This document shows positions 1 to 13,016 of a DNA stretch of 64,000 bases, in pieces (the stretch's first letter is position 1; each line of letters opens with the position of its first letter). A program made the position numbers and the translations under genes. Below the pieces are notes generated by a model. That model worked only from the letters and a program-made list of their open reading frames with translations. It searched no databases and had not been told where the DNA came from. The stretch is from Dermanyssus gallinae (taxonomy: Eukaryota; Arthropoda; Arachnida; Mesostigmata; Dermanyssidae): positions 1,292,501 to 1,356,500 of the forward strand of contig QVRM01004003.1 in NCBI GenBank assembly GCA_003439945.1, given 5' to 3'.

Positions 1-510
1 TTAAAGCAAATATATATTTTCCAATTGAACATGGTCTCAGAAATCTTGCTTTAGAGTGAAAGTTATATTAGTCAGATCCGTGACACTGGTGTTATTGCCC
101 GGCATAGGAGCACAAAATGCGCGTTGCGAGACATCCAGTTCTCCTATACAGAAACCAAGCATAGGATAGTTCTGCTCCTTCTAAAGAACATAAAACGCCG
201 GCTAGAAGACGCGACATAGTCGTTTAGAAAATAATTGGCAAAAATTAAAGTTATATTATTGCCTATCACTCTTGGTCACTTTATACACTCACTTATTCTC
301 GACATATCTTCTAGAAAATCTTAATTACTCCGCATTCACGGCTTGCGTTGTCATAGATTTGGTAGCAAAATAATAATCGTCATGAAATGTGCCTAAATTA
401 TATTTTCTTCTCGTCTAGTTTCACGTTGTTTTGAACGCTATGACCGGTATGATTTTGACGTATCGGGCGCGAAAGCTAATCAAAAACACATCTAAACACC
501 ATGACGCATA
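1..510. other. non-coding stretch, nothing recognised
   Basis: AT-rich single-copy-looking sequence. No long open frame, RNA gene or repeat structure is apparent by eye. Confidence 0.5.

Positions 511-563
<53 letters not shown>
511..563. repeat. compound (CT)n-(TA)n microsatellite
   Basis: About eleven CT units pass directly into about fifteen TA units. The short open frame across it (Ser-Leu then Ile-Tyr) is produced by the repeat and is not a gene. Confidence 0.95.
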
Positions 564-566
<3 letters not shown>

Positions 567-2582
567 AGGGCATAGAAGTATGTGACACCAGGGTGGAACG
601 CTCAACTCGCTAGAGTTGCCGACAACTTCGTCCTGCATTGCTCTGAGTTAACTCGCCTCAGTACTTCAGTGGGAAAATGTACATGTTTTTATACATGTCT
701 GTGTTTCTCCATCTACAGCGGTCCGACCTAATCGGTTCCTGTTTCTAAGCCTCCTGTTTTTCTGTATCGTCCATTCCTCATATGTGACAACTATGCGTGT
801 GTATGTAAGCCCTTTTGTAGTCTAGTATATAATTTTCCTTTGTTCTTCTTATCCCTTTCTCTCTCTTTCTCTCGCCCTCTCTCCTACGCGCAAATTTGTC
901 ATTTAGTCTACTGTGGCGTGTTATCGATCTGCTCTACTATGTATATCGCTACTACTAACTAACCTGTTCGTCGAATCTACCTTCTGCGGTGGCCCGAAGG
1001 AGTTTATTTTCCTGCGGGGTATCTACTCTTTCTTTCCTGTTTTGATTTCCCCAATTTGAATTCTGCAATCCATCCCGCTCGCTTTCCCACCATCGCCACC
1101 GTCTGCATCTTTCTTTATCCCGATCTTTTCCTTCATGTTCCCTTGGCCGTCCGGCTAGACGTGCACCCAGACGAGTAAGAGCGAGACGGGTAAGCGTGCC
1201 AGGCAGTCAGAAAAGCTTCAGCCGGCCAATGAGTTAGGAGTCAATCGGTTCCCCGATTTGAATTTCACGCACTCTCTCGCCCTCATGGTTTGCTCTCCCG
1301 CCCTTTCTCCACCCATTTCCTCTCTCGCGTTTTCGTTGTCTCTCCTTGTCATTCGGGGTGTTTTTTATCGCTCGAGCCCGATAAAGTAGTACTGTGAGCG
1401 TCATTGGTGTTGTTGGTGTTGTTGCTGTCGCCATTGTCATCACCTCCGCTTCTCCGAGCTTCTCGATTACGCGATTCGCTTGCGCTACGATTAACGACCA
1501 CGTCCATCACTTCTATCTCGTTGGTCTTTGATATATATATATAAATAATAATATATATATATACGCGTGGTGCGCGCGTGTGTCCGATGAGCGTATGTAC
1601 GCGTATGTGCTTTAGTGCTTATTGATATGTAAGTATACACATATTATATGATGTGGGTAAAAGTGAATCAGAAACGACGAATAGACACACACATAGAGAG
1701 AGAGAGAGAGAGAGAGAGGTAAAGCCAGGTGTGATCAAGAGAGTGAAAGAAAGACAACGATCGTAGGAGAGAAAAACAGAGAACTGGGCACGGGAGCAAC
1801 TGGAGAAGAAGCGGGACAAAGGCGGGAAAAGGAACGAGCTGGCCAGGCCTCCAAATCAGAAGAGCGAGGAGTAGAAGAAGGCGCGAACGAACGAAGGGAA
1901 GGAGCGGCTATTCCTATTTTGCTATCGCAGGCAAACACGCTACTACCACCACCACCACCATCATCACCACCACCACCACTATTACCGATTACTGCTACTA
2001 GATCGTGTTGATCGTCGTGTCGTGCGCCGCTGTTCGGCGCGCACAGCCGATTCTTTGCCCATTCTGCCGCAAGAGCAGCGGCGAGCGACAATCAACCCGA
2101 GCCCGAAGCTGCTCTATTTTTCCTCCACCTCCCTTACCAGTCCTCCACCCCCCCCCCCCCCAGAAAGACCCTACTTTGCTCTCCTCCGCGCTTTTCCTCC
2201 GAAATCTTCTTCTCGCTGTGCCGGCCGAAGCTCCCATCGTCTTCTCCCATGTCAGCCTTCCACCGCCCCTTTGACTGCTTGTCTACCTACCTAAGACACA
2301 CGAGAGCGAGCGCCGGCCAAATGAGCCGGCTTCAGTTGGCTTCAGTTTAGAGCCCATCAGAACCCAGAGTCCCAAACCCCAAACATACCAGTTTCACTCT
2401 CGGCCGGGTTCAAAACGATCTTCCGCGGATGCTGAGGCGGCCATGGCTGCATGTGCTAGCGGGAAGGCTCTCTTGCAGTAGCAGGCCCATCTATCCAATC
2501 ATCACGAGCAGTGGTTCTCGCACGTTATTCGCTGTTGGCTACCCGTGCGCGGGCGCCGCGCTCTTGCTCACTCCCTGTTTCC
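564..2582. other. non-coding, pyrimidine-rich, with short simple repeats
   Basis: CT-rich sequence with an interrupted TA tract at 1531-1562, an (AG)n tract at about 1695-1718, a CCA/TCA-type tract at about 1947-1980 and a run of about 15 C at 2147-2161. Overlapping open frames of 60-120 codons on both strands at 1.7-2.3 kb are low-complexity (Ser/Pro/Gly) and mutually overlapping. I read none as a gene. Confidence 0.5.
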
Positions 2583-2609
2583 TATATATATATATATATA
2601 TATATATAT
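2583..2609. repeat. (TA)n microsatellite
   Basis: Uninterrupted TA dinucleotides, followed shortly by a short ACT/ACA trinucleotide tract to about 2655. Confidence 0.95.
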
Positions 2610-2655
2610 TCGCTCACCCATATACAACAACAATACTACTACTACTACTAATAAC

Positions 2656-4400
2656 ATGAATAAATGCAAATGTATAAATGATAAAAAAAACATCGATAAC
2701 AGCAGTGAGAGCGGCAATTATGATTATATAATCATTGACAGCATTTAAATCAATCACGGTATCATTCATACAAACATTTAGAACAATCACCACACCGTTA
2801 GTGGGAACATTTACCACCACCACCACCAACTACAAGAGCAGCAGCCGCAGCAAAAATAACGACAACTACAACAAAAGTTGAAACCACAACAGCAGCAGCG
2901 ATAACAACAACGATAACACCAACAACAAACACGACGGCAGCAATAACAAAGGCTAGCATTAGTGATTTGAGTCTCAACTACAACATGAAAATGCCACGAC
3001 AACAGATCAATCCTGCGAAGACCGGCCAACGCCAAGCCTTGGTTTCGTTTTGCTAGGAGCGCTGTGGCTGTTGCTGCTGCTGTGTTAGTGTATTTGATAG
3101 CTGTTGGCCTGTGTTGCCAACTCCCGGCATAACCATGACCAGGAGTTGTTTTGTGCGATCATGATCTTTTATGTAGACCCCGGGGGTTATTTTCTAAACC
3201 TGTTGTCGTTTCTCTGCTGGTCGTGGTTTCCGATCGAGAAGCGCCGCTCGACGGCCGGTACTGTTTTCTATGCCAATGACATAGATATTGGATTTTGGCT
3301 AGAAGTCGGTTAACCCCTAGGCAGCAAAGCACACGTTGTGAGAATACGAGTCTCCTAGAAGAGATCAGAAGAGTAAAGATTGTGTCCGGAAGAGATTTTG
3401 CAAAAAATCCGATTGTCTCCATCTTTGTATGAGGCTGTCGAATGAGTTAGCAGCTTCTGTCGTCTTGGTATCGAGCTCCGTTCGGCAGGTTTTTGCCGCA
3501 CAAGACATCTCATCAATAGGGCCAGACAGGCAGGTGTACCGGCAATGGTAGAAATACCCGCGCAGCAAAAAGCTTTCACTACACACTTTACTGGCATTCT
3601 CTAACTGCTTCTCAAAGAAAACCCCGCCTTTCTCCTAGGAGTCTTTGGTTTAGGTTCTCCCAACAGCTGCAGCAAACACGAGCAGCCCCCTTCACTTAAA
3701 AGAGCGTTCGACTTTAGAGTTGGCAAAATCGCTGAAGTTAATCTCTGCTTCCATAGCGCCACTACAATGACGTACACACAACGTTGGAAGGATTCTAAAA
3801 ACACTGAGTCGCAGGAAACTTTGTGCATGAGCTCCACTACGAATGTGTAGCCGCTCGAGTAGTGTATCAATCCAAAAAGCATTTTATCCTACTATCACTC
3901 AATTCTTTTCTCCAACGAATGCAAAATATCGGCAATTTTGAAGCGAACGGATCGTATAAGATGGAATGATGTTTGTCGACGCTCCAATCGTCGGCAGCCC
4001 CGAAGGTCACCGAAACTCGGCAGACTCGCACGTTAGCAAAACTCAACAGCGGCTATTGTTTGCATTCATGTGATGATGATGGTGATTATTATTATTGCTT
4101 GGTCGTCGTCATTGTTGTTGTTGTTCTTGTTGTTGTTGTCGTCGTCATCATCATCATCATCATTGTCGTCACTCCACGACAAACCCTCCCACGACTATTC
4201 CCACCACAACCGCCACTACCATTGAGCCTGTCGACCCGCCGGCCCACATCAAATAGTAGTCTCGTAACAGTAGTGATCGCCGGTAGTAGTCATCGCCGTC
4301 GTCGTAGGAGTCGGCCACTTCTCGTTCGCCACCGCCAAGGCAGGGTCAACCTGTTCTCCACGCTCGCACACATCCACAGCTACACACACGCGCCAGCAGC
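2656..4400. other. non-coding stretch with trinucleotide tracts
   Basis: Contains an ACC/CAG/CAA-rich patch at 2812-2945 and a GTT/ATC-rich patch at about 4070-4170. The middle (3.1-3.9 kb) looks single-copy and has open frames under 95 codons on several overlapping frames, none of recognisable composition. I see no gene. Confidence 0.45.
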
Positions 4401-5640
4401 GGAAAGCTAGCGGAGAGCGCCAGGCCAGGCTAGCGGAGAGCAAGCTGCGAGACCGGTCGGCAGCAGGAGACGGTCGACGGGCGGGCGCAGGGCAGGCTGC
4501 GAAGATTAGATAAGGTCATCTTGTTGTTGTTGTTGTCGTCGTCGTCGGCGTCCTCTTTTCGTCCCCCTCCTCCTCTTCGTTTTCTCCTTTCTCGCCTTTG
4601 CCTCATCTCGATCTCCATCTTCCCTTCGACGACCTCCTTCTCCCATCGCCCTCCCCCCCCGCCCCGCCGTATCGCGGCCCGCCAACCGGTTAGCCAGCAG
4701 CTCCGATTTGCGATGTCTCAACATCCCCCTTCCCCCCCCGACCCGGCCCGGCGCTTCAGCCAACGGTTCACCGTTAGGCCGCTGTCTATACTGTTTCCTT
4801 CATTGTAGCAATGTCATTGCACCATTCCCCATTGCCGCCTCCTCTACTGTCCGGCTGCCGCGGTTGCAGATGTGTCGCCTTCGCCCTCCTGGCCGTCATC
4901 GTTGTATTCGTTGTCATTGTCGAGGTGGTAGTCGCCGGTGTCGTCGCCGGCGGGAGCTATGGCGGCGGCTGCTGCTACTTCTGTTATCGCTATAGGTATC
5001 GCTACCACTTGCTGTCGGCGGGCGGGCGGGCGTCGCCGCAATGGTCGCCGCGTTGTATGGGCAGGCGGCGAAGAGACCCCACGAGAGTGGTAGACGCGGG
5101 GGCTGCAGAGCGGGGGACAGGAACAGGGGTAGGATCTGCTGGGGCAGGAACAGCAGCGCGCGGTCAGGAGCGGGGGGGGGGGGGCAACGAGGGCGGCACC
5201 AAGGGCAGGGAACGAGGGCAGCAGCAAAAGCAGAGATCAGGGGCAACAGCAGCAAAGGCAGGGAACAAGGGCGGCGCGGCGGCACCAGCAGCAGCAAGGG
5301 CAGAGACGGTTCCCTACGGCTCCCCGATACGGCGAGCCGAGGGCTGCTGGCTGGTCGGCTGGATGAGGAGCGCTAGCTGATAGCGTTCGCCGACAGTCCG
5401 GCGTTCGGATAGCGGCGCGCAGCTTTATCGCAGGCAATGAGTTTACCGATAAGGCTGCTGCTGCTGCCACCGCCGCTACCCCCGCCCCTCCCCCTTACCC
5501 TGCCGACTCCGTCGTCTCCTCTGCTGCTTGTGTCACTCCCGCAACCCTGGACTCGGCGGCGTCCCTGCGGCCACCTCACTGCGCCAACACAGTCGCCGTC
5601 ACTGCCGTCAAGGCTAGCCCAGCCCAGCCTAGCCTAACTC
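4400..5640. other. GC-rich island, no gene recognised
   Basis: Markedly more GC and CpG than the flanks, with G and C homopolymer runs and GGC/GCA-type tracts. Open frames occur on both strands at once (up to 189 codons). They are Ala/Gly/Arg/Pro-rich and lack domains, as expected of GC-rich sequence with few stop codons. It could be a promoter-proximal CpG-type region, but no transcript start can be shown. Confidence 0.4.
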
Positions 5641-7350
5641 TTACAGGCTGCCCTTTTGCCCAAGTAGTCAGTCCGTTTCTCGTCTTGTCAGTGTTCAGAA
5701 ATAGAAGCAAGGTAGAAAACGAAATAGAGGGAGAAGGAGAGAGTGAGAGAAGGAAGGAGCAAAAAAGGTGGACAGACAAGGGGAGATCGTAAAAGAGGCA
5801 GCCGAGGAGGGGATGGAGAGTGAACAAGGGGACTCCTATGACAAACTGAATGCAATCACTATACCCAAATCTTGCAATTACCTTACTCACCCGCGTATAA
5901 TTATCGGCAGCGAATGTTTACGTCCAGTCACCCCGTTGTTGCGTCTCGAAGGGTGGTGTGTGTGGGGGGCTAATTCTCCTTAATGTCACTATTGTTACAA
6001 CCACTTATTTCTGCGGTTTCTGATGGATTTCGACTGCAGGCCAACAATTCAACGCGCAAATCCCAATAGGGAAAAGCAAGTGACAAAAGGTAGCTACTTC
6101 TATCGACAAGCTACAGTTTGATTGTTGCATGACCCATGACGACGACGACGACAACGATGACAGTTTTCTTCGGCGTTCGAACGATTGGCCAGTGCGTCGT
6201 TATCTGGAAGCATTCAGGAGCATCGTCAAAAGACCGACAAAGGCGAAACGTCGATAGGAACTTACAGCGGATGATCACGTGCCGCCGAACGTATAAATCC
6301 AGCAACGGTGCAAAACAGTATAAGGTGTATGTACATACTTGCGGATAGGTACTTCTGCAGGTCGTTGACAGTTTTGTCAGTGTGCGTAGCGGGGCACTGC
6401 AAACATAGCGGGATGCCTGCACAACAGCTAAGAGGAGCATGGCGGCAGTTCCTTGTCCAAAAGGTAAACGCATACAGTCTAAATCTAGCCATCTTTAAAC
6501 ATTAAACGCACACACACACACACCGGGCCTACATTCCGTCGCCAAAAATGCATTGATTCAATAGAACAAGTACATAGAATACTTATGCTGCGGGAATTTG
6601 GAATGCTGCTTCCAGCATGTGCAAGCCACGTTACGTCGGAATAGGAGCCGAGTTAGCTAACTCGGCCCGCATGTAGCCGGTCGTCGTTCCTATACGTCCA
6701 TCGCGTTTCCATCTTACTACGTTACCGTACAGAAAGAAGGCTGATTGCTGACCGTCCGATGGCGATATAAACCGGCTGGTAGATAGATAGCCAAGGGCAT
6801 GCTTCTATCGAAGATCTGACCGTTGCGAAGGGAACAAGCGTAAAAGGATAATCAGTGGCGGCTGTGAGCAAGTGTAGACACGATAGCAGCACCGGTTCGA
6901 CAGTTCCGATAAGTCGTCGAACGTTAGAACGACAGCCAGTGAGAGACGATGTGGAAAGGCAACGCAAAACGTTATATATATATATATATATATTTATATG
7001 TAGAACCAGAAAGCGAGAAGACGGAATACGAACACCCACGAGGAGAGACAACAGAGAGAAAGCGAAAGCTCACCAGGGAAACATCGCTATATATAGTATA
7101 CCTCAACCAGCCACTCTCTCTCTCTCTCTCTCTCTGTTTCTGCTCATGTGTGTGGTGCAGAAGTCGTTTTCGCCGTAGTGGTAATAGTTGTAGTAGGATG
7201 GACGCGGAGTGAACGCAGCGGACGAAACTCAGCATATATATATATAGATATATATACGATGTGACCATTGGACGATTCTGACCGGCTGTTGGCGGTAGCG
7301 GTGGGCACTGCTGTACCGCTGATGCCGATGGTGCCTTGCTTTATCTTATC
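5641..7350. other. non-coding stretch
   Basis: Mixed sequence with GAC repeats near 6137-6160, a CA tract near 6508-6522, TA tracts at about 6974-6996 and 7234-7256, and (CT)n at about 7113-7136. No recognisable gene. Confidence 0.45.
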
Positions 7351-8110
7351 GTCAACGTTAACCCTTCACTTGCAGCGATAAGGCCACGACTGGGCGGCCG
7401 GGCGGCGGCTGCGGCAAAGGGCCGGAGAGGAATTCCGGAAGAATATAGAAGGGCAGAGAATAGGGTGCTGAAGGGGGGGGGGTTGCAGTGGCAGTGGGGG
7501 CCGGCAGAGGACACCGCCGAGGCGGTCGTGGCCGAGGGGGGCACGACGACGACGTCGACGACAAAGAAGCAGCATTGGGAGCTGTCGAGCAATGAGAATA
7601 TCGCTTCACCAGTCGTCCCTCCCGGCGGCGGCCGCGACGTTATCTGTGCCGGCCAGTGCGCTCGCGGATGGATAACAACAACAACGGCGCCCCCGCCGCC
7701 CCCGCCATGGAACCAACTCCGCCCTTGTGAGCATTTCTCCCTCGCTTCCCTCCCCCCTCTCTCTCGCTCTCTCTGTATTTCTCTTCATGTTTCCCTTCCT
7801 TACCGGGCCCGACCCGAGGCCTCTTGCGTCTTGTCTCTCAGAGCGTCTGTCTCACTGTTTTCGCCTCTCGCTCTGTGGCCTTCGCGCTCGTCGAAGGAAC
7901 AGCGACAGTGGCAGACCCTTTCTGACCGGCCCCTTTCAACGATGAGGAGACGATAAACTGGCGGGCTGGTGAAGAGCTGGTCCGAGCCCTCCGATGGGGC
8001 GTTTGTCTTCTTCGACCGGCCGACCGCCAACCAGCACCGCTCGGCGACAGCAGCAACAGCACAAACACCAGGGGGTTTCGACGACCCCCCTTTGGCACTG
8101 CTAAGACTCC
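7350..8110. other. GC-rich island, no gene recognised
   Basis: Second GC-rich patch. It has a forward open frame of 206 codons (7336-7956), but this overlaps antisense frames of similar length. Its peptide is low-complexity (Gly/Ala/Arg, Pro and Ser runs) with no motif. Probably not coding. Confidence 0.35.
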
Positions 8111-8203
8111 CGAACAGGAGGAGGAAAAGCTAGCGATTGTGGCAGCGGCTACACAAATATGGCTGGTCAACTGTCCTACTTGTAAACTTTGTATTATCAA
8201 CCA

Positions 8204-8206
8204 ATA

Positions 8207-8237
<31 letters not shown>

Positions 8238-8242
8238 TTTTT
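8204..8242. repeat. (AT)n followed by T homopolymer
   Basis: Thirteen or so AT units pass directly into a T run of about 14. Confidence 0.95.
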
Positions 8243-8459
8243 ACATATTTGTAGAAGGCGCGGGTGAGAGACAGGGCAGCGCAATGTAATCGATTTACTA
8301 TATACGTGAACGTATGTATTGCATACAGTTGATCTATGAACATCTGAGGGACGAGTTGTCGTGGCGAGATCTCATGGCGAAAAACGAGAAGCGTTGTTGG
8401 ACCGATGCTTTGTTGCCGATCATTGAGCCAGTAGCGGTACTTGATAATACATGCCTATT

Positions 8460-8461
<2 letters not shown>

Positions 8462-8493
<32 letters not shown>
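8462..8493. repeat. (TA)n microsatellite
   Basis: Pure TA dinucleotide tract of about 32 bp. Confidence 0.95.
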
Positions 8494-8497
<4 letters not shown>

Positions 8498-10270
8498 GAT
8501 GCATACAGAGAGAGAAGAATAAAGGAGGGAGACGGGACGAGAAATATAGGCTAGTCTGACTACGACAACGTGCCGACTATCATCAGTGAAACCGGCAGCG
8601 AAACAGTCTCTTGCTCTTTAGATACGCTTTGTGCACCTAAGACCTGGGAAGCCCTGTCCAGATGTGCCGCATAACTCTAGTTTGCAGAGATTGTCTTGCC
8701 TTTGCTTTCTCTCCCCCAATATATACATATATATATATATGCCCCTTTGACTGACGCTCCTCGGGTACTTGAACGTTAGGGTAAAGACTCGCTAGAGAGA
8801 GACAGATTTCGTTCGTTATCAATTTCGTTCTAAAAGCGTTTGAAAAATCATATAGAGGTATGTTTTCCGCGGAACCTTTGTGCATGCGTAGGTGTACACA
8901 GTGAGAAAAAGGCCGCAAAAATATCCTATAAGCACGGAGAAAAAACGGGCCAACTTATTGTTTGAAGTAAAGAGTTAAGAATGAAAGCAATAAAATGGGC
9001 AATTTAACTAAATCATTCTAAAAGATTTATCCGCCAGCGAAGTGGGCGTTAAACGATAAAATAAACGGGTGCGATAATCTCGCTGACACCCCTCCCTCCA
9101 GGTTCTCTCCGGAAACGATAGATTTACTAGGGCAACATAGTATTTGTCACATCAATCCACCCCCCCCCGTATCTTGCACGGCATAACGTATGATGGAATC
9201 CGTGGGCTGCAAGACCCGTTATCAAATGTCGGTTCAACTTGCCATTGCACCGGTATTGCGGGGGTCCGCGCTGTTGTCGGTAAACCTTAGTTTCTACCCC
9301 AAAACACTTCTCTGTAACGATATTTTTATCTGAGGCAGATTAGGGCAGGTTGGGCGAATAGACAAATCGCTGCATAAAGGTAGTCGGCACTTTGAACGAG
9401 GCGGTAAAGCCCCACCACCCTAAGTTTCAGGAAGGATTATCTGCCTTTTCTCTCTTTAGCGGCTGTCGCTTCTTCATGGTCAGGTTGTTCTGCCATATGT
9501 GAACTATTAATAACAATGAGCCATAACCTTTAGATCAAGGAGGCGAATTGCGGTTGCAAGGAAGCCGACACTAAGGCACTGGCGTTGTTAAATAACGTAA
9601 GAGGCTCAACGATGCGATTACCACTAATCAACACCGACTGCACTGATTGGCGCACACCTAAGTGGTGGTGGTGGCGGCGGCGGCGGCGGCGGTGATCTGG
9701 TGGCCAGCTGGTGTTTTGTCGGAAGATTGACACACGTTTCTGTCAACGGTGGCACTTGTTCTTCTTTAGAGTAGAGTGCATTTGCAAGTGGCTGTAGTTT
9801 TGAGCCTGCATGCAGCGGTTTCTATATTGTGATATTTGGTGTACGATGGCCACTCTGCACGCGCAACAAACACGCGCCAGTCAGATGGGCAGATGACTGG
9901 CCCGGGCTAACGGGTCGTTAGCACTCCGGTCCGCCACCGATAACGCGGGTCGTGTGGAACCTTCGGTCGTGTCCAACTTGTGTTGCGTACAACTACTATA
10001 ACCTGCAGAATAGAATCCCCAGCAAGCCAATAACAATAGCCGTACGAAAATAAGACCTTCGAAACCTTAGGTTTTCGTTCATGCCTTTGGAACCACAGTG
10101 GAATTTTGGGCAAGGTGGCAAGAGGCCGCTGCTTCTGGGCCTGACGCGTCAATAAAGCTCCCCAGTCGACAACAAGTAGTTGTAGCTAGCGAAACAGCGC
10201 AAATGCTGTCTGTAGATGATCTTACCGGAGGCGGGCGACAATAAGGACAGACACAACAATACCTAAGAAG
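8494..10270. other. non-coding stretch
   Basis: Mostly unique-looking sequence with a short TA tract near 8721-8740, a C run near 9161-9168 and a GGT/GGC tract near 9664-9692. No open frame over 81 codons and no feature recognised. Confidence 0.45.
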
Positions 10271-10613
10271 ACTGAACATCACCACCAATAACAACAACAA
10301 CAAGACGAATGACAACATCCACGAGAAAAGCAACAACAACAACAACAGCACAAACGACAACAACAACAACACGGACGACGACAACAACAACAACATGAAC
10401 GACAACAACAACAACATGAACGACAACAACAATAATAACTACATGAACGACAACAACAACACAAACGACGACAACAACAACACGAACGACAACAACATCA
10501 ACAACAACAACAACAAGGGCGTCGTCGATTACAGCAATGCCGTCACTATATATGGTCAGATTGTTCTTGTTGTCTTGTTGTCATCGTGGTTTTCGGTCGG
10601 ACGAGGTAAAGTC

Positions 10614-10659
<46 letters not shown>

Positions 10660-10660
10660 T
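10270..10660. repeat. (AAC)n-type microsatellite cluster
   Basis: Interrupted CAA/AAC trinucleotides at about 10285-10520 and a pure AAC block at 10613-10657. These produce the poly-Asn, poly-Thr and poly-Val open frames seen here on both strands, which should not be called genes. Confidence 0.9.
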
Positions 10661-11552
10661 TCAGACGCTGCCGCTGCCGCCGCCATTCACTGTCATCATT
10701 GACCGCGGTCATGGTCGTCTGCTCCTGCTGTTGCTGGTGTTTTTCTGTAAGTACCCACGACGCCGACGACGACGGTGACGTTGCTGCCGGCACCCCCCAG
10801 CCGGTGCCCACAACCCCCCAGCCGACGCCGCCCCCTGCCCCTCCCCCCCTCCACCAGTTATTGTTGCAGCAGCAGCAGCAGGAGCACCGTCATTATTGTG
10901 ACTGAGTGTGACTGACTGACTGACTCAGTGCCTGACTACAACAAACAGAGACAGGCAGCCGCGGACTGGGAGCCGCCGTGGATACGCCGTACTGCTGCAG
11001 CAGCAGCAGCAGAAGCAGCAGCTGTTGTTGATGTAGTATTTGTAATAGTAATAGTAGTAGTAGTCGAATTATCGTCGGGATCAAATCGTCGAACATCGCC
11101 GCTATAGTAGCGGGCTGTAGGATGACGATAATGGTTATGTTATGCTATGATAATGGTGGTGGGGGGTGAGGTGGTGTATGAGATATGTATGACAGTGGTG
11201 GCGGTGGTAGTAGCGATGGAGGGGGGTAAAAGCTGTTGATGATGGAGGGGGGGGGTAAGGGATGTTGATGATGGTGGGCGTGAAGGGGTAATCGTGGGGT
11301 GTGTGGGAGTGTCGTCGATGATGATGATGATGATGATGATGGTGATGATGGTGATAATAATGATGATGCTGGCGGTCTTGCTTGTGATGTTGGGGATGAT
11401 GATGAGAATGGTTGTGGTGGTGGTGGTGGTAGTGACAACGGCACAACGACGGACAGACCGACACAGAGGTAGAAGCGGAGGAGGCCGAGCAAAAGAGCGA
11501 TCGAAAGAGAAACAGATATAAACAGGCAGGATGAGTGTGAGAGCAGATTCGA

Positions 11553-11553
<1 letters not shown>
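10661..11553. repeat. mosaic of trinucleotide repeats
   Basis: Proline-codon-like C-rich tract at about 10790-10855, CAG-type tracts at 10866-10885 and 10993-11020, then GGT/GAT-type repeats at about 11150-11440. Long minus-strand open frames (up to 228 codons) are His/Thr/Ser/Pro low-complexity translations of these repeats. Confidence 0.8.

Positions 11554-11592
<39 letters not shown>
11554..11592. repeat. (TA)n microsatellite
   Basis: Pure TA tract of about 39 bp. Shorter TA and TAGA tracts follow at 11647-11720. Confidence 0.95.
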
Positions 11593-11595
<3 letters not shown>

Positions 11596-11911
11596 GAACA
11601 AAATCTGATAGCGGTGAGCAACCCGATACGTGCTAGATAGGTGGGCATATATATATATATAGTAGATCGATATAGATATAAATGAATAGATACAGATAGA
11701 TAGATAGATACATAGATATATAGACTGATAGGTGGACAGATATCGACATTGATCGGACGGAAAAGATACGCAAACGACAAAGAGCACAGCAAGCAGATCG
11801 TATCGAATCGGGTCTGGTCGGGCCGGACCAAACCAAAGCGAAACGTTGCTGATCGGAGCGACCAGAGAGAGAGAGAGAGAGAAAGAGCCGCCGGCTGAGA
11901 GAGACAGAAAG

Positions 11912-11913
<2 letters not shown>

Positions 11914-11955
<42 letters not shown>
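11914..11955. repeat. (AT)n microsatellite with flanking (AG)n
   Basis: Pure AT tract of about 42 bp, with (AG)n on the left (about 11865-11885) and GAGAGA on the right (about 11960-11990). Confidence 0.95.
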
Positions 11956-11959
<4 letters not shown>

Positions 11960-12129
11960 GAGAGCGAGAGAGAGAGAGACGGGAGAGAGAAAGTCTACAG
12001 GTCCGCAGGTCCGCGCTGATCGTCGAGATAGATGCAGATGCTGATGATGCAGGCCGGCAATGCGGCGATAGCGCATCGTGCGCGCCTCAGCATCGATCGA
12101 GCTGAGTCGATAAAACGACTGATCAACGT

Positions 12130-12285
12130 TTGCTGCCCCTAACCACCACCACAACCACCATAACAACAACAACAACAACCGCTGCTGCTGCCGCCATTGT
12201 TGTTATTGTTGTTGTTGTTGTTGCTGCGGCGAATTTTCTGCTTCTGACGATAACAGCGACGAATTGAAGCAGCAGCAACAACAGC

Positions 12286-12316
<31 letters not shown>

Positions 12317-12360
12317 CCAACAAAATTAAAAACAACAACAACAACAACAACAACAGAAGC
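12130..12360. repeat. AAC / GTT microsatellites in opposite orientation
   Basis: A CAA/ACC tract (12140-12178) is followed by a GTT tract (12199-12222) and then a longer AAC tract (12268-12356). The inverted placement could fold into an imperfect hairpin. Confidence 0.85.
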
Positions 12361-12716
12361 AACCACCCAAGCGCAGTGGCGTGCAGGGCCTAGCCAAATC
12401 GATGATTTAGACCGGCCGTCGTCAACGTCGCCTTGATAGATCAACACGACAAGGTAGCACTGCAGATACTCGTACAAGAGCCAACCACCACCACCACCAC
12501 CACCACCACTGGCTCTACCACACTCATGCTGTAATAGCCTTTCTGACTAAGCAGGGTGAGGCTGCTCGACAAGCCGGCATTTTACATCTTCAGTGACTTA
12601 GTACTTCAGAGGGCCAGCGATGAATGAAGAGAACGTCTGTCGTCCAAATATAGCCGTATAAGTACCACTTCTTAGGCTATTTTCTTCCTAGGCGAATTGT
12701 TCCAAGTGAAACGTCT
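12361..12716. other. non-coding stretch left of the composite repeat
   Basis: Includes a short ACC tract (12485-12510). No gene recognised. Confidence 0.5.
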
Positions 12717-13016
12717 TTTTTTCGAACTTTATTCGAAAATGCACATACAAACACACACACACACACACACACTCAACACACGTGTTGGATGTGTGCTTTT
12801 GTTTCGTTTTTTGTTAACAATAATCCCTTGTTAAATTATGTACCATCTTGAAATGCAATGTTATTGCGAAATAAACCATATATATAATCCCTTGTTATAG
12901 CGTGGATTGACCAAGGTACATACAACGCAAGTGTGACAAACGCCTGGGCTGTTTTTTGTTGCTCTGAATTTGCTCTTCTACACTGACACCTGGCTGACAT
13001 GTTCGATTACCGAATA
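12717..13016 (+). repeat. composite minisatellite element, head segment copy 1
   Basis: Starts with a small perfect hairpin (TTTTCGAA, 5-nt loop, TTCGAAAA), then a CA tract, the palindrome ACACGTGT and about 190 bp of non-repetitive sequence ending at GAATAGGTTTGTAAG, where the minisatellite begins. Nearly the same sequence recurs at 16768-16994, so this is a defined module and not random flank. Copy 1 differs mainly by a 64-bp extra segment. Confidence 0.85.
12834..12897. repeat. 64-bp insertion with 13-bp direct repeat, specific to head copy 1
   Basis: Head copy 1 has TAATCCCTTGTTA twice (12821-12833 and 12885-12897), with 51 bp of AT-rich sequence between them. Head copy 2 has the 13-mer once. 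This is either a small insertion with target duplication or a slippage duplication. Confidence 0.75.

Noticed and set aside
4811..5380. 189-codon plus-strand open frame in the GC-rich island
   Set aside because: GC-rich sequence has few stops; antisense frames of 127 codons overlap it, and the peptide is Ala/Gly/Arg low-complexity.
11140..12178. Minus-strand open frames of 180-228 codons
   Set aside because: Low-complexity His/Thr/Ser and Ile-Tyr translations of trinucleotide and TA repeats; overlapping frames on the same strand.
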